Source: CAVSEK01 sp963726975
GTDB taxonomy: Bacteria; Actinomycetota; Actinomycetes; Mycobacteriales; SCTD01
Length of the DNA stretch: 64,000 bases
Assembly (NCBI GenBank): GCA_963726975.1
Contig: CAVSEK010000004.1
Span: 248,001 to 312,000, forward strand
Direction of reading: 5' to 3'
In this document: positions 18,576-30,268 of the stretch, one piece after another
Numbering within the stretch: position 1 is the first letter of the stretch
How the letters are laid out: each line of letters begins with the position of its first letter
Program-made: the position numbers and the translations under genes
The notes under the pieces: model-generated
Seen by the model: only the letters and a program-made list of their open reading frames with translations
The model's database searches: none
Told to the model about the DNA's origin: nothing

Positions 18576-20197
18576 GCCGGCTCGTCGGCGTCGCCGTCGT
18601 GCCCGGCCAGGGCGCGGCGCTCGCCGACGGCACCGGCACCCGCGTCGTGCGCGAGCTCAGCGAGCTCGCGGGCACGACCGACCGCCTCGTGTGGTGGCGG
18701 GCGGCGACGACCGTCCCGGCGCTGCTCGCGGCCGGCGTACGCCCGCGCGCCGCCTGGGACCTCGGCGCCGTCGCGCGGCTGCTGCAGGGCGGGTCGCGCG
18801 ACGACCCTGCGCAGGTGTGGTCCGCGGACGCCCTCCCACCGGCCCGCGACACCGGGGGGCCCACGCTGCTCGACCTCGCCGCCGACGAGCGGCCGGTCCG
18901 CGACGACGGCGCGCTCTCGCCCGACTGGGCCGCCGAGCCGTGGACCACGCGGCCGGCCCCGGGCGACCTCGACCGGGCCGCCGCGTGGGCCGCCCTCGCC
19001 CTCGAGGTGCAGCAGCGCCAGGCCGCCGGGCTCGCCGCGCTGCCCGACCCGCGACCGCAGCCCGGGTCGACGCCGCTGCGGCTGCTCACCGCGTACGCCG
19101 AGAGCGCCGCCGCGCTGCTCGCCGAGGAGCTCGCCGCCGGCGGCCTGCCGGTGGACCGCCCGACCGCCGAGCGCCTGCTGGAGGACGCCATCGGGCCGCG
19201 GCCCCTCGACGAGGAGGCCGCCCGGCGCGCGCGCGACGAGACCGTGCTGCGCCACCTGCCCGCCCCGGTCGACCTGCGGCACCCCGGTCAGGTCCGCGAC
19301 GTGCTGGCCCGGCTCGGCGTCGACGTCCCCGACACCCGCTCCTGGCGGCTCGAGCCGCACCGCAGCACCTCCCCGGCCATCGCCGCGCTGCTCGACTGGC
19401 GCCGCGCCGAGCGGATCGCCACGACGTACGGCTGGGGCTGGCTCGACACGCACGTCGGCGCGGACGGGCGGCTGCGCGGCCGCTGGGGCGCCGCCGACGC
19501 GGCGGCCGGCCGGATGACGGCCTCCGCGGGGCTGCACAACCTGCCCGCCGACCTGCGCCCGGCGGTCGCGGCCGAGCCCGGGCGGGTGCTCGTGCGCGCC
19601 GACCTCGGGCAGGTCGAGCCGCGGGTGCTCGCCGTCGTCTCCGGCGACCCCGGCCTGGCCACGGCGGCGCGCGAGGACGACCTCTACTCCCCGGTCGCCG
19701 CGGCGCTGGGCTGCGACCGCCCGACCGCCAAGGTCGCCGTGCTGGCCGCCATGTACGGCTCGACGTCCGGCACCGCCGGAGCCGCGCTGCAGCGGATGGA
19801 GCGCGCCTACCCCCGCGCGCTGGCCTTCCTGCGCGACGCCGAGGCGGTGGGCCGCGACGGCGGCGAGCTGCGCACCTGGGGCGGCCGGCTGCTCCGCTAC
19901 GGCGGCGGCGGCAGCGGGCGCGGCGCGCGCAACGCCGTCGTGCAGGGGGCGGCGGCGGAGCTGTTCAAGGTCTGGGCGGCGACGGTGCGCGCCGGGCTGC
20001 CGGCCCTCGACGGCGAGGTGGTGCTGTGCCTGCACGACGAGCTGCTGCTGCAGGTGCCGGAGGCGGTCGCGGCCGACGCCGTGCGCCTGGTCGACGAGGG
20101 GCTGCGCGAGGCCGCCGGGCGCTGGGCCTCGGGCAGCGGGGTCCGCTTCGTCGCCGACGTCGCGGTCGTCGCGCGCTGGAGCGACGCGAAGGCCTGA
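18572..20197 (+). CDS. DNA polymerase I-like protein (bifunctional 3'-5' exonuclease/polymerase family)
   Basis: 541 residues. The C-terminal half is a family-A polymerase palm/fingers: motif A RADLGQVEPRVLAVVSGD (D replaces the usual DYSQIELR start but keeps D..Q.E.R), motif B RPTAKVAVLAAMYGSTSG with the conserved R, K and YG, and motif C CLHDELLLQV. The N-terminal ~200 residues are divergent and lack clear exonuclease acidic motifs. It has no 5'-nuclease domain, unlike PolA. Actinobacteria often carry such a second PolA-like gene. Translationally coupled to the preceding oxidoreductase. Confidence 0.88.
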   Translation: MSRLVGVAVVPGQGAALADGTGTRVVRELSELAGTTDRLVWWRAATTVPALLAAGVRPRAAWDLGAVARLLQGGSRDDPAQVWSADALPPARDTGGPTLLDLAADERPVRDDGALSPDWAAEPWTTRPAPGDLDRAAAWAALALEVQQRQAAGLAALPDPRPQPGSTPLRLLTAYAESAAALLAEELAAGGLPVDRPTAERLLEDAIGPRPLDEEAARRARDETVLRHLPAPVDLRHPGQVRDVLARLGVDVPDTRSWRLEPHRSTSPAIAALLDWRRAERIATTYGWGWLDTHVGADGRLRGRWGAADAAAGRMTASAGLHNLPADLRPAVAAEPGRVLVRADLGQVEPRVLAVVSGDPGLATAAREDDLYSPVAAALGCDRPTAKVAVLAAMYGSTSGTAGAALQRMERAYPRALAFLRDAEAVGRDGGELRTWGGRLLRYGGGGSGRGARNAVVQGAAAELFKVWAATVRAGLPALDGEVVLCLHDELLLQVPEAVAADAVRLVDEGLREAAGRWASGSGVRFVADVAVVARWSDAKA

Positions 20198-20238
20198 GGG
20201 GCGTACGGTCCGGGTCCCCGACCCCGCAGGAGCCCGCC

Positions 20239-20535
20239 GTGCCCGACGTCCAGGTCGTCGCCGTGCTGATCGCCAAGGAGGGCAGCGAGGACGTGGTCCG
20301 CGAGGCCCTCACCGCGCTCGTCCCCCCGACCCGCGAGGAGGAGGGGTGCCTGTCCTACGAGCTGCACGAGTCGGTGGCCGCGCCGGGCACGTTCGTGACC
20401 CTGGAGCGCTGGCGCGCGACCGAGGACCTCGACGCCCACCTGCAGACGCCGCACGTCGCGCAGGCGCTCGTGGCGGCCGGCGAGCACCTCGCGGCGCCGC
20501 CCGGGATCCACCCGCTGAAGCCGCTCGTCGCCTAG
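20239..20535 (+). CDS. Antibiotic biosynthesis monooxygenase (ABM)-domain protein
   Basis: 98 residues with a ferredoxin-like ABM fold: VVAVLIAKEGSEDVVREALTALVPPTREEEGCLSYELHES, FVTLERWRATEDLDAHLQTPHV. A ribosome-binding site GCAGGAG lies 7 bp before the GTG. Probably a quinone/heme-related or detoxifying monooxygenase; substrate unknown. Confidence 0.85.
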   Translation: MPDVQVVAVLIAKEGSEDVVREALTALVPPTREEEGCLSYELHESVAAPGTFVTLERWRATEDLDAHLQTPHVAQALVAAGEHLAAPPGIHPLKPLVA

Positions 20536-20545
20536 CACCGCGCGG

Positions 20546-20599
20546 CCCTGCGTCCGCTCCGCTGCGCGGCGGCCACCTCCGCGTCGGGCGGACGCAGGG
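20546..20599. terminator. Inverted repeat between convergent genes
   Basis: CCCTGCGTCCG and CGGACGCAGGG form an 11-bp perfect stem around a 32-nt GC-rich loop between two convergent stops. Likely a bidirectional terminator. Confidence 0.55.
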
Positions 20600-20610
20600 A
20601 CGGCGACCGG

Positions 20611-20883
20611 TCAGCTGTCGGCGGGGCCCTCGTCGGAGCCCCAGCCGTGCTCCTGGCCGAGCGCCTCGAAGATCTCCTTGCAGGCCTGGCAGACCGGGTA
20701 CTGCTTCGGGTCGCGCTGCGGCACCCAGCGGTGGCCGCACAGCGCCTCGACCTCGGTGCCGAAGACCCGGGCCTCCATGACGAGGTCGGGGCCGGTGCGG
20801 TCCGAGGTCGGCTTGACGATGTGCGAGCAGCGGCCCTGCCCGGTCAGCGGGTCGATCTCGGTCTCGAGCGCGGTCGACGTCAT
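20611..20883 (-). CDS. DUF3039 family small protein
   Basis: 90 residues: GRCSHIVKPTSDRTGPDLVMEARVFGTEVEALCGHRWVPQRDPKQYPVCQACKEIF. Four cysteines (C-x-H...C-G-H...C-x-x-C) suggest a metal-binding knuckle. DUF3039 is actinobacterial and of unknown function. Its start overlaps the stop of the GGDEF-EAL gene by 4 bp. Confidence 0.88.
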   Translation of the reverse strand: MTSTALETEIDPLTGQGRCSHIVKPTSDRTGPDLVMEARVFGTEVEALCGHRWVPQRDPKQYPVCQACKEIFEALGQEHGWGSDEGPADS

Positions 20884-22775
20884 GCGTCCACGGTAGGGCC
20901 CGGCGACCACGCGGCCACCTCGTCCGCGGCGACGGGGCGGCCGTGCAGGTGGCCCTGCTGCCAGACGACGCCGACCTCGCGCAGCGCCCGCGCCTCCTGC
21001 TCGGTCTCGACCCCCTCCCCGACGACGGGGATGCCCATGTCGTGCACGAGGGCGACCAGCGAGCCGACGAAGCGCGCCGAGCGCGCGCCGTCGCGCAGCC
21101 GGTCCAGGAAGGAGCGGTCGAGCTTGAGCCGGTCGAGCTCGAGGTCGGCGAGGTAGGCCAGGGAGGAGTAGCCGGTGCCGAAGTCGTCGAGCGCGACCGC
21201 GACCCCGCGCGACCGCGCCGCCCGCAGCAGCGCCGGCCCGGAGGGCGCCAGCACCTCGCTCTCGGTGAGCTCCAGGCACAGCGACCCGGCCGGCAGCCCG
21301 GCGGCCTCCCAGGTGCGCACCGCGCGGGCGAGGGGCCCGGGCTGCCCGAGCAGCGTCCCGTCGACGTTCACCGCGACCTGCACCTCGAGGCCGCGGCCCC
21401 GCCACGCCTGCGCGTCGCGGGCGGCCTGCTGCAGGACGATCTCGGTGAGCCGCTCGGTGGTGCGGGTGCGCTGGACGAGGGGCAGGAACTGCGCCGGCAG
21501 CAGCAGGCCGCGGGTCGGGTGCTCCCAGCGCACCAGGGCCTCCACGACGCGCCGCGGGTCGCGCCCGCTGGTGTCGACGACGGGCTGGTAGAGCACCCGC
21601 AGCTGCCCCTCGGCCAGCGCCCGGCGCAGGTCGGCGAACTCGTGCAGCAGCAGCTCGGCACGACCGTCGAGCCGCCGGTCGTACGCCGCCCAGCTCAGCC
21701 CGTCGCGCTTGGCGCGGTACATCGCGATGTCGGCCCGGCGCAGCAGGCGGGACGCCTCCCGCGCCGGCCCGCGGGCGGACCCCACGCTGGCGCTCACGAG
21801 CACGCCCGGCGGGAGCAGTCCGGAGGGCCGCTGCAGCGCGTCGACCAGTCGCCCGGCGAGCCCCTCGGCGTCCGGCGTCCCGCGGCCGTCGGGGACGAGG
21901 ACGGCGAACTCGTCGCCGCCGAGCCGGGCCAGCGTCGTGCGCCCCGGCTCGGTGTGCGCGGCCACCGCGTCCGCCAGCCGCTCGGCGACCTCGGCGAGCA
22001 CCGCGTCCCCCACCGCGTGGCCGAAGGAGTCGTTGACGTGCTTGAAGCCGTCGAGGTCGAGCAGCAGCAGCGCCACCCCCGACTCGCCGCGCGCCGACAG
22101 GCCCGACAGGTGCTGCAGCAGCAGCCGCCGGTTGGGCAGTCCGGTCAGCGGGTCGTGCAGCGCCGCGCGGTGCGCCGCCAGGTGCGCCCGGTTCTGCTCG
22201 CCGAGCTGCACCCGCAGCTGGGCGCGCAGCCGGTCGTGGTCCAGCGCGACCGCGACGACCGCGCCGACCTGCTGCATGAAGAGCTCGTCCTGCTCGTCGT
22301 GCTCGGGCGGGCCGTCGCGCGACGTGCCGAGCAGCGCGACCGTACGGCCGGCGACGCGCAGCGGCGTGATGACCAGGCTGGCCAGGCCCTGCTCGTCGAA
22401 GTACCGCTGGTAGGCGGGCATCATCTGCCCGCGCCAGCGCGCGAGGTCGGGCCCGCGCAGCACCAGCGGCTCCTCCAGCCGCCAGGCGTGCACGAGGAAC
22501 CCGGCCTCGTGCGCCGTCGCCAGCGCGGTCGCCATCAGCGTCATGCGCCGGCGCACGTCCGGGTCGTGGTGCGAGAAGGCGCGCAGCCGGATGCCGCCCT
22601 CGTCGTCCCTGCGCCACAGCGCGGTGGCGTCGCCGACGAGCTCGCCGACCCGGCGGACGACCTCCTGCTCGAGCTGCTCGGTGTCGCCGGTCAGCTCGGC
22701 GAGGGCGAGGCTGAGCGCGACGATGCAGGCCGCACGCTCGTCGGCGCCTCGTCGGCTGCCCGGTCCCTCGTGCAC
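20880..22775 (-). CDS. GAF-GGDEF-EAL cyclic-di-GMP signalling protein
   Basis: 631 residues: an N-terminal GAF-like sensor (residues ~1-200), a GGDEF diguanylate cyclase domain with intact LGGDEFAVLV and LDLDGFKHVND, and an EAL phosphodiesterase domain with EALVRWEHP, VAVNVDG, LELTESEV, DDFGTGYSSL, LKLDRSF and GEGVETEQEA. Both catalytic signatures look intact, so it could make or degrade c-di-GMP; direction unknown. No I-site RxxD is obvious. The GTG at 22775 lies inside the 3' end of the DUF5317 gene, suggesting coupled expression. Confidence 0.9.
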   Translation of the reverse strand: MHEGPGSRRGADERAACIVALSLALAELTGDTEQLEQEVVRRVGELVGDATALWRRDDEGGIRLRAFSHHDPDVRRRMTLMATALATAHEAGFLVHAWRLEEPLVLRGPDLARWRGQMMPAYQRYFDEQGLASLVITPLRVAGRTVALLGTSRDGPPEHDEQDELFMQQVGAVVAVALDHDRLRAQLRVQLGEQNRAHLAAHRAALHDPLTGLPNRRLLLQHLSGLSARGESGVALLLLDLDGFKHVNDSFGHAVGDAVLAEVAERLADAVAAHTEPGRTTLARLGGDEFAVLVPDGRGTPDAEGLAGRLVDALQRPSGLLPPGVLVSASVGSARGPAREASRLLRRADIAMYRAKRDGLSWAAYDRRLDGRAELLLHEFADLRRALAEGQLRVLYQPVVDTSGRDPRRVVEALVRWEHPTRGLLLPAQFLPLVQRTRTTERLTEIVLQQAARDAQAWRGRGLEVQVAVNVDGTLLGQPGPLARAVRTWEAAGLPAGSLCLELTESEVLAPSGPALLRAARSRGVAVALDDFGTGYSSLAYLADLELDRLKLDRSFLDRLRDGARSARFVGSLVALVHDMGIPVVGEGVETEQEARALREVGVVWQQGHLHGRPVAADEVAAWSPGPTVDA

Positions 22776-23308
22776 CCGCGCAGCCTGGCACCCGGCCGGT
22801 CCCCTGGCGAGCGGCACGTGACGTGCAGCAGCACCGCCGCACCGACGAGGATGAGGACGTCGCCGACGCTGATGACGTTGCGGAACGGCAGCCACGACGG
22901 CGTCGCGGCGACGTCGCCGAGCCACGGCAGCACCGGGTGGGCGAGCACGCCGCTGTTGCTGAAGGCCGCGTCGGGCGACCAGCCGGCGGCCCGCAGCGCC
23001 TCGGGCCGGGCGGGCAGCGTGCCGCCGTTGAGCCCGATGACCACCGCGTTCACCATCGCCCCGGTGCCCAGCACGACGAGCCCGGTCAGCCTGCGGTTGA
23101 CCCACAGCGCGGCACCGAGCAGCACGTACGACGCGGCGTGCAGCCCCACCAGCGCCGGGCGCGGCAACACGAGCGACGTCATCGCCACCTGCAGCCCGAG
23201 GGCGGCCACCGCCACCCCGGCCCAGCGCACCCGCAGGTCCGCCAGCCGCGACAGCCGGCCGCCGGTGAGCGGCACCGAGGCGACGAGCAGGACGAACGCG
23301 AAGGCCAT
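22691..23308 (-). CDS. DUF5317 membrane protein
   Basis: 205 residues, about six hydrophobic segments. Family-like core GLNGGTLPARPEALRAAG, FSNSGVLAHPVLPWLGDVA, FRNVISVGDVLILVGAAVLLH. The last ~40 residues are low complexity and overlap the next gene, so the true stop could be affected by an indel. Function unknown. The ATG at 23308 is preceded two codons upstream by an alternative GTG. Confidence 0.7.
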   Translation of the reverse strand: MAFAFVLLVASVPLTGGRLSRLADLRVRWAGVAVAALGLQVAMTSLVLPRPALVGLHAASYVLLGAALWVNRRLTGLVVLGTGAMVNAVVIGLNGGTLPARPEALRAAGWSPDAAFSNSGVLAHPVLPWLGDVAATPSWLPFRNVISVGDVLILVGAAVLLHVTCRSPGDRPGARLRGCTRDRAADEAPTSVRPASSRSASPSPS

Positions 23309-23404
23309 GAACACGGGCAACCCCTCCCGGACGCCGGCGGTGCCCTGCACCCTGTGTCGGCGGGGAGGGGCGCGTCCCGACTGCTCCGTCCGGCCCAACC
23401 CGGC

Positions 23405-24905
23405 TCAGGCGGCGCGGCGCTCCCGCGACGTCGCGCGGCCCAGGTGCAGGTGCTCGTCGGTGACGGGCGCGCCGCGCAGCAGCGCGACGTCGTCCTGGTA
23501 GTCCTTGCTCATCAGCCACGGCGCGGCCGGGCCCTGCTTGGGCAGCGGCGCGAGCGAGCGCTGGACGTAGCCGGCGCCGAAGTCGAGCAGCGGCCGCGTC
23601 GGCATGTCCGGGTCGACGACCGGCCACGCCGCGTCGTAGCCCTGCGCGTCCAGGTGGGCGAGCAGCCGGACGAGTACTCGCAGAGCAGCCCGACCTTCAG
23701 CGTCCAGGAGGAGTTGGTGTAGCCGATCGCCAGCGAGAAGTTCGGGACGCCGCGAGAGCATCATCCCGCGGTAGACGAAGGTGTCGGCGTAGCGAGACGG
23801 GCCGCCCGTCGACGCTGAGCGCGATGCCGCCGAGCGATCTGCAGGTTGAGCCCGGTGGCGGTGACGACGACGTCGGCGTCGAGGTGCTCGCCGCTCTCCA
23901 GCGCGATCCCGGTCTCGGTGAAGGTGGCGATCCGGTCGGTCACGACCGACGCCTGGCCGCGCCGGATGACCCGGAACAGGTCGCCGTCCGGGACCGCGCA
24001 CAGCCGCTGGTCCCACGGGTCGTACGGCGGGTTGAAGTGCTCGTCGACCGCGTAGCCCTCGGGCAGGCGCTTGGCGTTCATCCGCCGGATCAGCGCGCGG
24101 GCGGCGGCCGGGAAGCGCTGGCAGAAGCGCCAGGTGGCGCGCTGCGTGCGCGATGTTCTTGCGCCGGGTCAGGGCGTAGGCGCGCTCGGTCGCCGGCAGC
24201 AGCCGCTTGAGCAGCTCGGCGACCGGGTCGTGGCGGGGCACCGGCATCACGTAGGTCGGGGTGCGCTGCAGCATCGTCACGTGCTCGGCGTCGCCGGCCA
24301 GCGCGGGGACCAGCGTGACGGCGGTGGCGCCGCTGCCGATGACGACGACCCGCTTGCCGGTGACGTCGAGGTCCTCGGGCCAGTGCTGCGGGTGCACGAC
24401 CGTGCCGCCGAACCGCTCGACGCCCTCGAAGCGAGGGGTGTAGCCCTCGTCGTAGCGGTAGTAGCCGCCGGCGCAGAAGAGCCACCCGGCGGTGAGCTGC
24501 GAGCGCTCACCGGTGCCGGTGTGCTCGACGGTGACCAGCCAGCGGGCGTCCTCGGACGACCAGTCGGCCTGCACGACCCTGGAGCAGTAGCGGGTGCGCT
24601 CGTCCAGGCCGTTCTCGGTGGCCGTCTCGCGCAGGTAGTCGAGGATCTTGGGCGCCGACGGCGATGGCGTCGCGGTCGCGCCACGGCTTGAAGGCGTAGC
24701 CGAAGGTGTGCAGGTCGGAGTCCGACCGGATGCCGGGGTAGCGGAACAGGTCCCAGGTGCCGCCGGAGGCCTCCCGGGCCTCGAGGATCGCGACGCTGCG
24801 CCCCGGGTGCTCGACGCGCAGGTAGCGGCCGGCACCGATGCCGGAGATCCCGGCGCCGACGATGAGGACGTCGAGGTGCTCGAGAGCGGTCGGGGCGAGC
24901 GGCAC
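23405..24905 (-). CDS. Flavin-containing monooxygenase (Baeyer-Villiger type), about six frameshifts
   Basis: Reassembled ~500-residue FMO/BVMO. N-terminal FAD motif HLDVLIVGAGISGIGAGRYL, GGTWDLFRYPGIRSDSDLHTFGYAFKPW (the FMO/BVMO region), NADPH motif KRVVVIGSGATAVTLVPALA, then VVTATGLNLQIA, GYTNSSWTLKVGLLCEY and a conserved C-terminal tail. Frame changes are needed near 24660, 24140, 23836, 23793, 23758 and 23672, the highest density in the window. GAGGAG lies before the GTG at 24905. Divergent from a PucR-type regulator, which probably controls it. Either locally poor sequence or a pseudogene. Confidence 0.75.
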
Positions 24906-24925
24906 GGGGACTCCTCGGGGGTCAG

Positions 24926-24942
24926 GGAGGTGCAGGACCTCC
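24926..24942. promoter_or_regulatory. Inverted repeat in the FMO/PucR divergent spacer
   Basis: GGAGGT-N5-ACCTCC in the 96-bp spacer between the divergent starts. A candidate operator for the regulator. Short, so weak evidence. Confidence 0.3.
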
Positions 24943-25001
24943 AGGGTGCCGGGACCGCGCGGCCCTTGCCCAGGGGCGACCTGCACCGCGATGCTGCGCG
25001 C

Positions 25002-26248
25002 GTGGTGCAGCTGCTGCGCTCTCCCTGGCCCCCGGTCTCCCCTGCGGTGCGCGAGGCCTTCCGCCGCGCCGCCGAGGTCGCGCTGCACCCCGACCCGGCC
25101 TGGCTCGAGCAGCTGCACGGCGTCGCGCTGGCCGGCGGCCGGGTGGCCGCGATCGCCGCCGACCCGGTGCTCGCCGAGGGCGCGCGGCGCGCGAACCTGG
25201 CGAACCTGCTGCACTGGGCGGCGGCCAACGTGCAGCGCCCGGCGGAGCGGGTGCCGCCGCGGCCACCGGCGCGGAGGCGCTCGACACCGCCCGCGACCTC
25301 GTGCGCCGCGGGCTGGACGAGACCGCGCTCGACCTCTACCGCACGGCGCAGACCGTCGCGTGGCGGCGCTGGATGGAGGTCTGCTTCGAGGTCTGCGACG
25401 ACCCGGCGCTGCTGCCGGAGCTGCTCGACGTCTCCGCCGCTGTCGATCGCGACGTTCATCGACGACACCATCGCGGCCGTCTCGGCCCGGATGGCCGACG
25501 AGCGCGACGAGCTCACCTCGGGCAGCCTCGCCGAGCGCCGGGCCACGGTCGCGCTGCTGCTCGAGGGCGCACCGATCCCGCCGTCCCGCGCCGAGGCGCA
25601 GCTCGGCCACCGGCTGTCCGGTCCGCAGCTGGCGCTGGTGCTGTGGGGACCGCCGGGCACCGCCACCGAGGTCCTCGAGCAGGCCGCGGAGGCGGTGCTG
25701 CGCGCCAGCGGCGCCGCGCGGCGCCTCACGGTCGTCGCGGGCGCCACGACGCTGTGGGTCTGGCTGCCGGTCGGCAGCGCGCCGTCGGCGCCGGTCGGCT
25801 GGGCCGGGCGGTCGCGCCCTTCCCGGACGTGCGGGTCGCGGTCGGCCGGCCCGGGGAGGGCCTGGAGGGCTTCCGGGGCAGCCACCTGGACGCCACGACC
25901 GTGCAGTCGATGCTCGCGCGGCTGGGGTCCCCGCAGCCGGTCGCGGCGTACGGCGACGTGCACCTGGTGGCCCTGCTCACCCGCGACCTGCGGGCCGCCG
26001 ACGAGTTCGTCGAGGACGTCCTGGGCGACCTCGTGCGCGCCGCGCCCGAGGTGCACGAGGTGGTGCGCACCTGGGTGCAGGAGCAGTGCAGCGCGGTGCG
26101 GACCGCCGAGCGGCTCTACGCGCACCGCAACACGGTGCTGCGGCGGCTGGCCCGGGCCGAGGAGCTGCTCCCGCGGCCGCTCGCCGACGACCTCGTCGCG
26201 GTCGCCGCCGCCCTGGAGGTGCTCCGCTGGCGGGGTCGAGGGGCTTGA
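25002..26248 (+). CDS. PucR/CdaR-type transcriptional regulator (three frameshifts)
   Basis: Reassembled ~415-residue protein. The C-terminus is the PucR-type HTH: VRTWVQEQCSAVRTAERLYAHRNTVLRRLARAEELL, a helix-turn-helix that reads Y-x-H-R-N-T. The middle carries the GGDEF-like CdaR/PucR region. Frame changes near 25260, 25440 and 25805. It faces the flavin monooxygenase gene across a 96-bp spacer, the usual arrangement for a PucR-type activator and its target. The effector may be the monooxygenase substrate. The start (GTG at 25002 or 25005) is tentative. Confidence 0.78.
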
Positions 26249-26252
26249 CCGC

Positions 26253-28638
<2,386 letters not shown>

Positions 28639-28712
28639 GGCGGTCCTCCCGTCGGGACGTCCTGCCCGGCGGCGCCCGCTCCTCGGACAGGATGCACCGG
28701 GCGTCCCCGCGG

Positions 28713-28725
28713 CACGTAACGTGCG
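28713..28725. promoter_or_regulatory. Palindrome GCACGT-A-ACGTGC in a divergent spacer
   Basis: A perfect 13-bp dyad in the 117-bp spacer between the divergent UvrA-like and aldehyde dehydrogenase genes, 31 bp before the latter's GTG. The same dyad with a G at the centre occurs at 22814-22826 inside the DUF5317 gene. Candidate operator. Confidence 0.3.
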
Positions 28726-28755
28726 TCACACCTGCTGCCGCGAGAGGAACCACCC

Positions 28756-30240
28756 GTGACCCTGCTGGACAGCCCCGCCGCCACCGACGTCGACGACGGC
28801 CCTGCGATCGCCGAGCTGCACCGCCTGCTCGAGGTCCAGCGCACGGCGTCCCGCGCCGACCCGTACCCGGCGCTCGAGGAGCGCAAGGGGCACCTCATGG
28901 CGCTGGCCGGGATGCTCCTGCAGCACCGAGACGAGATCCGCGCGGCGATGAGCGCCGACTTCGGGGTGCACCCGGAGCTGTTCACCGACCTCGTCGAGGT
29001 GCTCGGGGTGGCGGGGCGGGCGGCGTACGCCGTCGAGCAGCTCGACGTGTGGGCGGCTGACGAGGAGCGGTTCGCCGACCCGGCGTTCTACGGCTCGGCG
29101 AAGGCCGCCGTGCGCTACCAGCCCAAGGGCGTCGTCGGCAACGTCGTGCCGTGGAACTTCCCCTTCGACCTGTCGGTCGGGCCGCTGGTGGAGATGCTCG
29201 CCGCGGGCAACCGGGTCGTCATCAAGCCGTCGGAGTACACCCCCGCCTGCGCCGAGCTGCTGCAGCGGATGGTCGCCGCGACGTTCTCCGAGGACCGCGT
29301 CGCGGTCGTCGTCGGCGGGCTCGCGCTGGCCAAGGAGTTCCCGACGCTGCGCTGGGACCACCTGCTCTACACCGGCAGCCCCGGCATCGGCCGCGAGATC
29401 GCCCGGGCGGCGGCGGAGAACCTCGTGCCCGTGACGCTCGAGCTCGGCGGCAAGTGCCCGGCCGTGCTGGCCGCCGACAGCGTCGACGCCGACACGGTCC
29501 GTACGGTCGTCGGCACCAAGCTCATCAAGAACGGCCAGATGTGCATCTCGGTCGACTACGCGCTCGTGCCGCGCGACCAGGTCGAGGCGTTCGTCGAGCA
29601 CGCGACCCGCTACGTCGACGGCGAGCTGCCCGGCTACGCCGGGTCGGCCGACTGCACGGGGATCATCACGCAGCGGCACGCGGAGCGGATCGGCGCGCTG
29701 CTGTCCGAGGCTCGCGACGCGGGCGCCCGGGTGGTGACCCTCGGCGGCGAGGGCGACCCCGCGACCCGCCGGCTGCCGCTGTCGCTGGTCGTCGACCCCT
29801 CCCCCGACCTGCGGCTCATGCAGGAGGAGATCTTCGGCCCGGTGCTGCCGGTCCTGCCCTACGACGACCTCGACGAGGCGATCGCCGGCATCAACGCCGG
29901 GGAGCGCCCGCTGGGCCTGTACGTCTTCAGCAAGGACGAGCAGGTCGCCGAGCACGTCCTGACCCGCACCAGCTCCGGCGGCGCCTGCGTCAACACCTGC
30001 GCCAGCCAGGGCGCGCTGCCCTCGCTCGGCTTCGGCGGCGTCGGGCACAGCGGCTACGGCCGGCACCACGGGATCGAGGGCTTCCGCGAGTTCTCCAACC
30101 CGCGCGGCGTCGTCGTGCGCGGCTCGGGCGACCTCCTCGACAGCTTCCTGCCGCCGTACGGCGCCACGGCCCAGGCGATCGTCGACTCCGTGCTGGGCGG
30201 CGCCGAGGCGCCGGAGGCCGCGGCGCCCGGCTCGGTGTAG
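28756..30240 (+). CDS. Aldehyde dehydrogenase, coniferyl-aldehyde-dehydrogenase-like
   Basis: 494 residues. NAD-binding region GVVGNVVPWNFPFDLSVGPLVEMLAAGN and VIKPSEYTPACAELL, catalytic Glu in VTLELGGKCP, catalytic Cys in KNGQMCISVDY, and the C-terminal GVGHSGYGRHHGIEGFREFSNPRG. The overall pattern is closest in my memory to coniferyl aldehyde dehydrogenases (class 3-like). The substrate is an aromatic or aliphatic aldehyde, not determined here. The VOC gene follows after 28 bp and is probably cotranscribed. Confidence 0.9.
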   Translation: MTLLDSPAATDVDDGPAIAELHRLLEVQRTASRADPYPALEERKGHLMALAGMLLQHRDEIRAAMSADFGVHPELFTDLVEVLGVAGRAAYAVEQLDVWAADEERFADPAFYGSAKAAVRYQPKGVVGNVVPWNFPFDLSVGPLVEMLAAGNRVVIKPSEYTPACAELLQRMVAATFSEDRVAVVVGGLALAKEFPTLRWDHLLYTGSPGIGREIARAAAENLVPVTLELGGKCPAVLAADSVDADTVRTVVGTKLIKNGQMCISVDYALVPRDQVEAFVEHATRYVDGELPGYAGSADCTGIITQRHAERIGALLSEARDAGARVVTLGGEGDPATRRLPLSLVVDPSPDLRLMQEEIFGPVLPVLPYDDLDEAIAGINAGERPLGLYVFSKDEQVAEHVLTRTSSGGACVNTCASQGALPSLGFGGVGHSGYGRHHGIEGFREFSNPRGVVVRGSGDLLDSFLPPYGATAQAIVDSVLGGAEAPEAAAPGSV

Positions 30241-30268
30241 CGGGTCGGGCGGGGAGGAGGAGTCCTGC

